Shown here one piece after another: positions 36,272 through 45,436 of a stretch of DNA of 64,000 bases (within the stretch, counting starts at the first letter, position 1; each line of letters starts with the position of its first letter). Source of the stretch: Haematobia irritans (lineage: Eukaryota > Arthropoda > Insecta > Diptera > Muscidae); the NCBI RefSeq assembly GCF_050003625.1, contig NC_134397.1:195879063-195943062 (forward strand), written 5' to 3'. The translations under genes and the position numbers were made by a program. The notes beneath the pieces were generated by a model. The model did not search any database. It was not told the origin of the DNA and was given only the letters and a program-made list of their open reading frames with translations.

Positions 36272-36950
36272 TAGAGGTCTGCATCGAATAACTTTTCACT
36301 ACATGTATGCAATTCGCTGTCGAATATAGTACATACACTGTCTTTCTCTCAGAGCGCAAGTAGTGAAGTGAAGAGAACTCTTGCTTGTCAAATACCACCA
36401 AGTACTTATCCGAAACAATATGTGTTCCGAAAAAAAGGAACAATAAAAATGTAAGTACTTGAGAAAAAGTACAACATGGATTCTCTTCACTTCACGTGGT
36501 ACCACAAGTACTTCTCAGTTATGTGCGAAGCAAAACTTTCCATTATTATTAATCATAGATATGTATGTATGTCACATATTTCATATATTTATGTATGTCA
36601 CACACTTACCTTAACGTTTGCCGTTCTTTATAACAAACCAAAACATTTATTATGGAGAGTAACTGTTTTTTTGTATTTCTGAAACTGCACGTGGTACATG
36701 GAGTACTCTATGAAGTTTTGTTCTCGCAACATACTCGACGTGATCACTCTGTGTTCACTTCTATAAGAGAGAAAGAGGAATATGTGTTTGTTGGTAGTGA
36801 AGACATCAGAGTAGCAACAAGAAGTTACTCGTGGCTTTTGGTGTTCATCAAAATGTGTACCAATTGTTTTGCGAATCTCTCAAATAGATGTACTCATGTA
36901 GCAAGTACATGTGTACTCTGCATTTACAAACGGAATTGTGCAGACCTCTA
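36272..36950. mobile_element. hAT-like MITE, TAGAGGTCTGCA ends
   Basis: Inverted ends TAGAGGTCTGCA at both sides, flanked by an exact 8-bp duplication ATTTTTAC at 36264-36271 and 36951-36958. It is 679 bp long with no transposase. The interior is rich in AGTACTT/AAGTACT motifs and short GTGAAG repeats. The open frames at 36476-36951 (plus) and 36252-36505 (minus) lie across the element and its ends, so I treat them as chance. Confidence 0.85.
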
Positions 36951-37018
36951 ATTTTTACATAATCGGCATCTGGTATCTTCGTTGGGATGAAGAAGGAATT
37001 CGGTTCGTAGATAATCAA

Positions 37019-37530
37019 TAGGTTGTAAGTACTTCGATTCTTCGGTTGCTAGATGATCGGTATGTGATGAAAGATTCGAATTATCAAGTGTGTATCGGTT
37101 TCTTGATGATCGGTGGTTGCCGAGAATTCCGTTTGATTGATGATCTGTGATGGAAGAAAATGTCGGCTTGTAGAGATTCCGTAATTGATGAGGAATTTGG
37201 TTCGTTGAGTAGTCGGCGAGTTCGGTTCATTGGCGATCGGTGATTGATGGTGGTCATTGTTTGTTGACCGTCTGGATTCGTTGGATTATCGTGTGCTGGT
37301 GTTCTGGCTGGTTTAGTGGCGTTTGTTAGTTGATGACATCGATTGATGACGATGATTCTGTTCGTTAATGATCGATGGTTGATGGAAAGTCGGTTTGTTG
37401 TTCGTTGATGAGAGTTGCTTTCTGCTTTCGAGCCATTTGTGTTGCTACCGTTGATCGTTATGTTGTTAGCTTCGGGGTCGTCAGTGGCGTGTCTGTGTCA
37501 GTTTCGGGTATATTGGGGGGGCGCTCATGT
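37019..37530 (+). repeat. repeat Q, 5' part
   Basis: Starts GGTTGTAAGTACTTCGATTC and is full of diverged GATCGGT / TTGATGA motifs, with GC content above its surroundings. It ends in GTGTCTGTGTCAGTTTCGGG and then a G run. The 3' continuation, leading into the GC-richer minisatellite, is seen in copies at 32507, 41834 and 42311. No coding frame recognised. Confidence 0.65.
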
Positions 37531-37811
37531 GGTGAAAATAGGGCACCTCCTTTTTAGGGACCTCCCCATTGTCCGACTTTTTGAAAATTGGACCAAAATT
37601 GACCGATTTGAACTTTTTCAAAGTACAGTGAAAACAAAACTAAAGTCCTCCTACTGAAATTTTACGGAAAAACTGTGTGAGGTTATGAAATTTATATGAG
37701 TTACCTGATTGTTTATTATTTGTTCGGGGAAAATAAAAGGGCGCAGGTAGACATCTTCTTCTTCTTAAGTACATACAGTGAAACAATTAAACTTTTCCAA
37801 TTTACTTGAAA
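37531..37811. repeat. dispersed repeat P, left half
   Basis: GGTTATGAAATTTATATGAG and CTTTTCCAATTTACTTGAAA, continuing at 40618 after the Helentron insertion (TTACAGAGGAAGTGGGG). Rejoined, the junction resembles the uninterrupted copy near 18065 (TTTACCTCAAATTTACAGAG). Confidence 0.6.
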
Positions 37812-38001
37812 ACAAGTATATACAGCACTAAGTTCGGCCGGGCCGAATCTTAAATACCCACCACCATGAACCAAATATTAGGGTTTGCTTTGAAATTTCA
37901 GGAGGGCTTGAGGACACTTCCCGAAAATAAATTTGAAGATTTCACCTATGAGGACTATATCAGATTCTGGTTTATAAGAACCATTTTTGTTTGAGTTTTA
38001 C

Positions 38002-39130
38002 ACGCACAGAAAAACCATGTTTGGACATGGTTGCCGCATCCATTTAATGCTTATCTAGAGCATGTAAATGCCGCGAAAACCATGTATTTTGTCTTTGTAA
38101 AAATAGTTTTCGAGCGGAGAAAAATATATGTTGCCAATAAGCATTTAAATGGTTCTCAAATGCCGCAAACATGTTTTATCATTTAAATGATAGAATTTGA
38201 AACCATTAAATGGTCGGGAAAATCATGTTCCTGACCATTCCATTTTTTTACTTTTTTACAGGGAAAAAAGTATTTTTATAGGTTGAGTATAGACATGTCT
38301 AGAACCATTACATGGCCATAAAGACCATTTACATTTTTTAACTTTTTTGCAGCAAAAAGAATTTTATAAAAGCATTGACCAGGTACACACGATTTTCATT
38401 TTGCGCGTCAGTCGTGTGTTGATTGTTTCTTGGAATGGACGGAGAATACGGATTTTTTGTGTTTCGTGTTAATTTATTTATTCAGAAGTGGCACGTGGTT
38501 TTATGTGACCACAAAAAAAGGAAAGTGTAATTGAAAAAATGTATCTGTTTTTTGTTCTGTATTTTGCTATATGGATCATTTATTTTTATTTGCAGTTACA
38601 TGATGTCTGCGTTTGTACATTTGATGAGCACGATGTAAATATGGAATAATTACTTATTGTTGAAATTGAAATAAAATAGAGTGTGTAAAAATATATGAAG
38701 TCTGCTTGAACGGCATTATAAATACAAATAAACAATGAATTAGTTTATAAATAAACAAAAACAAACAAATAAAGTTAATTTTGTGTTTTCTTTTCTCAAG
38801 TGGCGTCCTTTTTTCGACGATGAAAAAAGTTTTTTCATAAAGATCAAAACATTTTAGGTTGTGACCATGTTCTTTTAACTAGGAGAAAAGCATTTTTAAT
38901 GAATACCATAACATTTTAAATCGTGACCATTGTCTTTTCATTCAAACAAAATTCTTTTTATCAATATAATAACATTTTAGATGAGGACAATTATATTTTT
39001 CTTAGAACCACGTTCACTGAGCCAACATGGTTGCAGGTTAAAATGTTACATGGTCGCCGCAAAAATAGCTCCTATCATATTATTTTGCTCTCCGAATATG
39101 ATTGTGACAATCATGTTTCTTCTCTGCGTG
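38002..39130. mobile_element. TA-target MITE with CACGCAGAGAA-type ends
   Basis: Ends CACGCACAGAAAAACCATG and, from the right, CACGCAGAGAAGAAACATG. TA lies on both sides (38000-38001 and 39131-39132). The subterminal regions are dotted with short palindromic AACATG/CATGTT/ACATGG motifs. No transposase was found in 1129 bp. Target is the family-2 Helentron. Confidence 0.75.
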
Positions 39131-39289
39131 TAGAGAAATCATTAACATCTCTTGTAAGTGTGCAAGAAAATTATAAAATAACGTCTTGGTTTGAAATCTT
39201 AAATCTGTAGAAGTAAAATCTGGAAATTTTACATTGAGTTTCAAGCAATTTTCATGATCAGTGCGCCTTCTACACCCTCAAGAAGTGAA

Positions 39290-40345
39290 GTCGGTCTATA
39301 TGGAGGCATTACCAAATGGACCGATAAAAACGTAATCCGATACACGTTTTTGTGAACCTAAAATACCGGAATATTTACAATTTCAGGCGAATCAGATAAA
39401 AACTACGGATTCCAAAAGCCCAAGAAGTAAAATCGGGAAATCGGTCTATATGGGGGCTATACCAAAATATGGACCGATACTCACCATTTTCGGCACACCC
39501 CTTTATGGTCCTAAAATACCTCTAGATTTCCCATTTCAGACAAATTGGATAAAAACTACGGTTTCTATAAGCCCAAGACCCCAAATCGGGAGGTCGTTTT
39601 ATATGGGGACCATACGAAAACATGGACCGATACTCACAATTTTTGGCACACGTATTTGTGGTCCTACAATACCTCTAGATTTCCAATTTCAGGTAAATTG
39701 AATAAAAACTGCGGTTTCAATAAGCCCAAGAAGTAAAATCGGGAGATCGGTCTATATGGGGGCTATACCAAAACATGGACCGATACTCACCATTTTTGGC
39801 ACACCTGTTTATGGTCATAAAATACCTCTAGATTTCAAATTTCAGGCAAATTGGATAAAAACTACGATTTCTATAAGCCCAATACCCCAAATCGGGAGGT
39901 CGTTTTATATGGGGACTATACCAAAACATGGACCGATACTCACAATTTTTTGCACACGTATTTGTGGTCCTACAATACCTCTAGATTTCCAATTTCAGGT
40001 AATTTGAATTAAAACTGCGGTTTCTATAAGCCCAAGAAGTAAAATCGGGAGATCGGTCTATATGGGGGCTATACCAAAACATGGACCGATACTCACCGTT
40101 TTCGGCACACCTCTTTATTACCCGAAAATACCTCTAGATTTCCAATTTCAGGCAAATAGGATAAAAACTTCGGATTCTAGAAGCCCAAGAAGTAAAATCG
40201 GGAAATCGGTCTATATGGGGGCTATACCAAAATATGGACCGATACTCACCATTTTCGGCACACCTCTTTATGGTCCTAAAATACCTCTAGATTTCCCATT
40301 TCAGACAAATTGGATAAAAACTACGGTTTCTATAAGCCCAAGAAC
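39290..40345 (-). repeat. 153-bp central tandem repeats, family 2
   Basis: About seven units of 153 bp with the core TATATGGGGGCTATACCAA and GGACCGATACTCACC. Because 153 is a multiple of three, the same 51-residue peptide recurs in frame (MGAIPKHGPILTIFGTP...DFQFQANWIKTT). A few units carry stops. Confidence 0.9.
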
Positions 40346-40617
40346 CGATATAGTCCATCTTCGAACTTGACCTGCCTGCAGACAAAAGACGAGGTTGTGC
40401 AAAATTTCAGCACGATTGCTCCATTATTGAAGACTGTAGCGTGATTACAACAGACAGACAGACAGACGGACAGACGGACATCGTTATATCGTCTTAGAAT
40501 TTCTCTCTGATCAAGAATATATATACTTTTTATAGTCGGAAATCGATATTTCGATGTGTTACAAACGGAATGACAAACTTATTATACCCCCGTCACCATT
40601 CTATGGTGGTGGGTATA

Positions 40618-41035
40618 ATTACAGAGGAAGTGGGGAAAGGTTATGAAATTAATATTGGATACCTGATTTTGTGGTATTTGGACGGGAAGAGGGGCCGTCT
40701 CTTGTCCTGCTTTTTGAAAATTGCGCTTATAATTTGCTTGACATTTTCTGGAACATTGTCGAATTTTTTGAAAATTGGAAAGTAGAGGGTTGTCCATAAA
40801 TGCGAAGCCTGTGGAGAAATCATAATTTTATGATTTTTCACAGGCTTCTTCCCGACTTTTTTAAGTAAAAAACTTAAATTTACATGAAATTGGCAGGCAA
40901 CGTAGAGGGTGCATAAGTTTTCGGTGTATGTTCGGGAAAGGCATGTCCTTCGTGTCCATCATTTTAACAAATGTTAATGTGCAAAATTTTTTAAGTACTT
41001 CTGCTCTGTCCGATTTGGTATTACTCAATTATGTA
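40618..41035. repeat. dispersed repeat P, right half
   Basis: Begins TTACAGAGGAAGTGGGGAAA. It contains GGTTATGAAATTAATATTGG and TTTTTGAAAATTG blocks and ends near the mariner-like remnant. No coding frame recognised. Confidence 0.5.
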
Positions 41036-41039
41036 TGGA

Positions 41040-41760
41040 ACAAAATATCGGCCAAATGGGCGCCGCGACCTCGGTGGCACACCTTCATCCGATGGTCCAA
41101 ATTTTCGATGACGCTGAGGCATAATGGAGGTTCTATGCGTTAATGTGCCAAATTATCTCATCCTTTAGCTCTTGAATTGTTGCTGACTTATCGACGTACA
41201 CCTTTTCTTTCAAATAACCTCAAAGAAAAAAGTCCAACGGTGTCAAATCACATGATCTTGGCGGCCAATTGACATCCCCATTACGTGTGATAACACGGCC
41301 ATTGAATTTGTTGCGCAAAAGAGCCATTGTTTCGTTAGTTGTGTGGCAAGTGGCACCGTCCTGCTGAAACCACATATCGTCCACATCCATATCTTCCAAT
41401 TCGGGCCGTAAAAAGTTCGTTATCATCTCACGATAGCGAACACCATTCACAGTAACTGCCTGACCGGCCTCATTTGGGAAAAAATACGACCCGATGATGC
41501 CGCCAGCCCATAAACCGCACCAAACAGTCACTCTTTGTGGGTGCATTGGTTTTTCGACAATCAATCTTGGATTCTCATTCGCTCAAATGCGGCAATTCTG
41601 TTTATTGACAAATCCACTGAGGTGAAAATGTGCCTCATCACTGAAGATGATTTTCTTCGAAAATTGATCATCCACTGTTGCCATTTCTTGGAACCATTCT
41701 GCCCATTCACGACGTCCATGGTTCAAATTGACTAAGTCTGAAATAGAGAAATGTCAAATA
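41040..41760 (-). pseudogene. mariner-type (Tc1/mariner superfamily) transposase remnant
   Basis: On the minus strand, a catalytic domain reads in one frame. It has NLNHGRREWAEWFQEMA, the first Asp in IIFSDEAHFHL, VTVWCGLWAGGIIGSYFF, the second Asp in WFQQDGATCH and the third in RSCDLTPLDFFL, then GYLKEKVYVDKSATIQELK. In-frame TGA codons at 41583-41585 and 41220-41222 stand where the family has Trp, so both fit single TGG to TGA changes. The C-terminus is frameshifted after about 41110. The N-terminal DNA-binding half is absent, and no terminal inverted repeats were identified. A relic, not a gene. Confidence 0.85.
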
Positions 41761-41833
41761 AAATTCGGAAAAAAAACTTGGCGTTTAGGTGTGGTTCACA
41801 TTCAACATCGGCCCTTACAATTTAACCAACCTT

Positions 41834-41963
41834 TATTACTGACGACTATTATGTTAACGACTAATACGGCTACCAACTAATCCACGAGCGAACAGTAGGC
41901 CCGAAGGTCTCTGTGGTGGAAGAGTAGACCCAAAGGTCTCTTTGGGGAAACATAAGGCCCGAA
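41834..41963 (+). repeat. repeat Q 3' end with 2-3 minisatellite units
   Basis: ACTGACGACTATTATGTTAA and ACCAACTAATCCACGAGCG are followed by GGCCCGAAGGTCTCTGTGG units. It is cut by the SINE at 41964. Confidence 0.7.
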
Positions 41964-42310
41964 GGGAGCCACCGTGGTGCAATGGTTAGCATGCCCGCCT
42001 TGCATACACAAGGTCGTGGGTTCGATTCCTGCTTCGACCGAATACCAAAAAGTTTTTCAGCGGTGGATTATCCCACCTCAGTAATGCTGGTGACATTTCT
42101 GAGGGTTTCAAAGCTTCTCTAAGTGGTTTCACTACAATGTAGAACGCCGTTCAGACTCGGCTATAAAAAGGAGGTCCCTTGTCATTGAGCTTAACATGGA
42201 ATCGGGCAGCACTCAGTGATAAGAGAGAAGTTCACCAATGTGGTATCACAATGGACTGAATAGTCTAAGTGAGCCTGATACATCGGGCTGCCACCTAACC
42301 TAACCTAACC
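41964..42310 (+). mobile_element. tRNA-derived SINE, full length
   Basis: The 5' region resembles a tRNA. An A-box-like TGGTGCAATGGTTAGC lies at about 41975-41990 and a perfect B box GGTTCGATTCC at 42019-42029; between them CCTTG/CAAGG could form an anticodon-like stem. The non-tRNA body of about 250 bp includes TCAGCGGTGGATTATCCC, CTGGTGACATTTCTGAG and AAGAGAGAAGTTCACC. The tail is (CCTAA)3-like. This is a pol III-type retroposon, not a tRNA gene: no acceptor-stem closure and a long unrelated body. Flanking duplications are not obvious, and repeat Q lies on both sides. I recognise the family from muscid and other calyptrate sequences, from memory. Confidence 0.9.
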
Positions 42311-42454
42311 GTTGATCGTTATGTTGTTAGCTTCGCGGTCGTCAGTGGCGTGTCTGTATCAGTTTCGGGTTGGTAATTGATCGAGGTCCTTGTGTAGTAT
42401 TACTGACGACTATTATGTTAACGACTTATACGGCTACCAACTAATCCACGAGCG
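42311..42454 (+). repeat. repeat Q, middle and 3' part
   Basis: GTTGATCGTTATGTTGTTAG matches 37454 onward. It then continues through TGACGACTATTATGTTAACG and TAATCCACGAGCG into the minisatellite. Confidence 0.7.
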
Positions 42455-43857
42455 AACAGTAGGCCCGAAGGTTTCTGTGGTGGAAGAGTAGACCCGAAGG
42501 TCTCTGTGGTGGAACAGTACGCCCGAAAGTCTATGTTATGGAGCAGTTAGACACGAAGGTCTCAGTGAGGGAACAGTAGACCCGAAGGCCTCTGTGGTGA
42601 AACAGTAGACCCAAAGGCCTCTGTGGGGGGAACAGTAGGCCCGAAGATCTCTGTGGTGGAATAGTAGACCCGTAGGTCTCTGTGGTGGAGCAGTAGGCGC
42701 GAAGGTCTCTGTGGTGGATCGTACACACGAAGGTCTCAGTGGGGGAACAGTAGGCCTCAGTGGTGGAACAGTAAGCCAAAAGGTGTTTGTTGTGGAACAG
42801 TAGGCCCAAAGGTCTCTGTGGTGGAGCAGTAGGCGCGAAGGTCTCTGTGGTGGATCGTACACACAAAGGTCTCTTTGGGGAAACATTAGGCCCGACGGTC
42901 TCTGTGGTGAAACAGTAGACCTGAAGGTCTCAGTGAGGGAACGGTAGGCCCGAAGGTTTCTGTGGTGGAAGAGTAGATCCGAAGGTCTCTGTGGTGGTAC
43001 GCCCGAAAGTCTATGTTTTGGAGCAGTTAGACACGAAGGTCTCAGTGAGGGAACAGTAGACCCGAAGGCCTCTGTGGTGAAACAGTAGACCCAAAGGTCT
43101 CTGTGGGGGGAACAGTAGGCCCGAAGATCTCTGTGGTGGAATAGTAGACCCGTAGGTCTCTGTGGTGGAGCAGTAGGCGCGAAGGTCTCTGTGGTGGATC
43201 GTACACACGAAGGTCTCAGTGGGGGAACAGTAGGCCTCTGTGGTGAAACAGTAGACCCAAAGGTCTCTGTGGGGAAATAGTAGGCCCGAAGGTTTCTGTG
43301 GTGGAACAGTAGACCCGAAGGTCTCTGTGGTGGAGCAGTAGGCGCCAAGGTCTCTGTGGTGGATCGTACACACAAAGGTCTCTTTGGGGAAACATTAGGC
43401 CCGAAGGTCTCTGTGGTGAAACAGTAGACCTGAAGGTCTCAGTGAGGGAACGGTAGGCCCGAAGGTCTCTGTGGTGGAAGAGTAGATCCGAAGGTCTCTG
43501 TGGTGGAAGAGTAGATCCGAAGGTCTCTGTGGTGAACAGTACGCCCGAAAGTCTATGTTTTGGAGCAGTTAGACACGAAGGTCTTAGTGAAGGAACAGTA
43601 GACCCGAAGGCCTCTCTGGTGAAACAGTAGACCCAAAGGTCTCTGTGGGGGGAACAGTAGGCCCGAAGATCTCTGTGGTGGAACAGTAGACCCGAAGGTC
43701 TCTGTGGTGCAGCAGTAGGCGCGAAGGTCTCTGTGGTGGATCGTACACACGAAGGTCTCAGTGGGGGAACAGTAGGCCTCTGTGGTGGAACCGTGGGCAA
43801 AAAGGTGTCTGTTGTGGAACAGTAGGCCCAAAGGTCTCTGTGGTGGTGTGAACAAAT
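42455..43857 (+). repeat. GC-richer 29-bp minisatellite
   Basis: About 48 units of the type GAAGGTCTCTGTGGTGG-AACAGTAGACCC (29 bp), with AACAGTAGGCCC, GGATCGTACACAC and GCAGTAGGCGC variants. Larger blocks starting GCCCGAAAGTCTATG recur at 42521, 43001 and 43543, giving higher-order repeats of about 480-540 bp. Minus-strand frames of up to 279 codons (PPQRPSGLLFHHRDL...) exist in all three phases. The unit has no stop on that strand and 29 is not a multiple of 3. I do not consider these genes. Confidence 0.95.
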
Positions 43858-43970
43858 TATGCGTCTCTTCTCATTTTTTCTAACGTTAATGAAAGAATTT
43901 TTTTTTTCAACCGCGCATTCATATATTTTCAATATATATCAAACCTTGCACAGTTCCTAACACACCTAGG

Positions 43971-44105
43971 TTCGATTAGGTTATGTATAGTGGCAACCCG
44001 ATATTTCAGGCTTACTTAGACTATTCGGTGCATAGTGATACCACGCTGGTGAACTTCTCTCTTATTACTAATCCTATGTCCTAATCCATGTTTAGCTTCC
44101 ATGTT
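43971..44105 (-). mobile_element. SINE 3' fragment, reverse orientation
   Basis: Reverse complement of the distal body of the 41964-42310 SINE (GTGATACCACGCTGGTGAAC, TTCTCTCTTATTACTAATCC). It starts beside a TAGGTT-type remnant of the tail. The tRNA part is absent. Confidence 0.75.
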
Positions 44106-44109
44106 TAGG

Positions 44110-45425
44110 GACACACATAAAATACCTCTAGATTTAAAATGTCAAACCGGATAAATATTGCGGCTTGCATGCCCTCCAAATCGAGGGAGGGATTAGATGT
44201 GGACCCAATATACCTATGGATTGCTACTTTCAAGAAAATTACGGTGTCTAGATGACAAAGAAGACTTGGACTTGGACCCATAAACACCATATTTACCACA
44301 GTAGACCAAAAACGCCACTAGATTTCCAATTTGAAGGAAGTCGGATAAAATTTACGGTATCTGGAAGCACGAGAAATCCAAGACGTTAAATCGGTCTATA
44401 TGGGGCTTTACCAAAACATCGCCCGATATAAACCAAAGTCAACAATTATAATCTAAATTTGGGATAGCTCTTTACGAACCTGAAACATCTCTAAATTTCT
44501 AACATCATGCAATCGGATAAAAATTATGGTGTCAGAAGCCCAAGAAATCAAATCAGTCTATATGGGAGGCTCACTTATACAAACTTAGACAAACCTATCT
44601 GTGGACCCAAAATACCGCTAGATTTCTAATTTCAAGCTAATCTGATAAAAATTACGGTTCGATTTATACACGAAGAGAAGGAATATAATCACCCAAACCA
44701 TGTTCCAAGAGCAAAATGTTACTTTTTCACGGAAAACATGTAGCATGTTTGTCGAAACCATGTTCTTTTCTATGAAATTATGTATCTTACTTCGGGAAGC
44801 ATGTTATGTTTGTCGAGAAAAATATATTTTTTCGACAAAAATACTACATAGTCGCTGTGAAAAAGTAGCATGGTACTCTTGAAACATGTTTGAAGTAATC
44901 ATATTCCTTCACTGGGTGTATGGGGGCTGTACCAAAACATGGACCGATATACACATATTCGGTACACCTACTTTTGGAACCAAAATATGGAAGCCCGAGA
45001 AGTCCAAGAAGTTACAGATTTTGTGGACGAAAAATGCAGCTACTTTCCTTTCTTTACTTGACTTACCCATTTTAAGAAAATCAGATATAGAAATACGGTG
45101 TGTAGAAGTTTAAGAACTCATATCGGTGGGCAGATACCCATACCCATATTCGGCACACCTTCTGTGAACCCAAATTCTCTTTAGACTTTCGATTTCTAGC
45201 AAATCGACAATCAAATTGGGCACTGCTCTTTATAGACCTGGAAAATCTCTAGACTACCAATTTCAGGCATATAGATAAAAATTTTTATATATTATAAGCC
45301 CAAGAATTCAAACCGGGAGATCAGTTTATATAGTCAGTGAACAGTTTATATAGTCAGAAATTAATATATCGATGTGTTACAAATAGAATGGCAAACTTAT
45401 ACCATTCTTTGGTGATGGACCCTCC
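44110..45425 (-). mobile_element. Helentron/DINE-like family 2, highly diverged
   Basis: Diverged 153-bp repeats (AAAATACCTCTAGATTT, TCGGTCTATATGGGGCTTTA). They are followed toward the right by a decayed 5' end (ATATCGATGTGTTACAAATAG, TTATACCATTCTTTGGTG). The GTCY core has been lost. A 250-bp MITE is nested at 44669-44918. Confidence 0.65.
44669..44918. mobile_element. 250-bp TA-target MITE
   Basis: Ends CACGAAGAGAAGGAATATAA and, from the right, CACCCAGTGAAGGAATATGA, with TA at 44667-44668 and 44919-44920. The interior is dominated by ACATGTTT/AACATGG motifs like those of the element at 38002-39130, so the two are probably related. It splits a family-2 unit at GATTTA/TATGGGGGCTGTACC. Confidence 0.75.
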
Positions 45426-45436
45426 AAAAATTTGTA

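Larger units (their letters stand above)
37812..40617 (-). mobile_element. Helentron/DINE-like family 2
   Basis: Minus-strand element. 5' hairpin at 40580-40617 (TATACCCACCACCATAG / AATGGTGACGGGGGTATAA), TATATATATTCTTGATCAG, GTCY core (GTCCGTCTGTCCGTCTGTCT) near 40460, then about seven 153-bp repeats (39290-40345). The 3' part has the hairpin TTCGGCCCGGCCGAAC and TATACTTGT at 37812. A separate 1.1-kb element (38002-39130) is nested in the 3' part. The plus-strand repeat frames read MGAIPKHGPILTIFGTP. Confidence 0.88.

Noticed and set aside
41220..41564. A domesticated transposase gene
   Set aside because: In-frame stops on both sides replace Trp codons, the C-terminus is frameshifted and the N-terminus is missing.
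42000..42040. A tRNA gene at the A-box/B-box region
   Set aside because: The acceptor stem does not close, the sequence runs into a SINE body, and partial copies exist at 1750-2500 and 43971-44105. It is a tRNA-derived SINE head.
42290..42310. Interstitial telomere repeat
   Set aside because: It is only about three units, exactly at a SINE 3' end; flies lack TTAGG telomeres.
42531..43932. Minus-strand frames of 111-279 codons with PPQRPSGLLFHHRDL repeats, as a repetitive protein gene
   Set aside because: All three phases are open because the 29-bp unit lacks stops on that strand and shifts phase each unit. No signal peptide, start context or flanking exon was seen.
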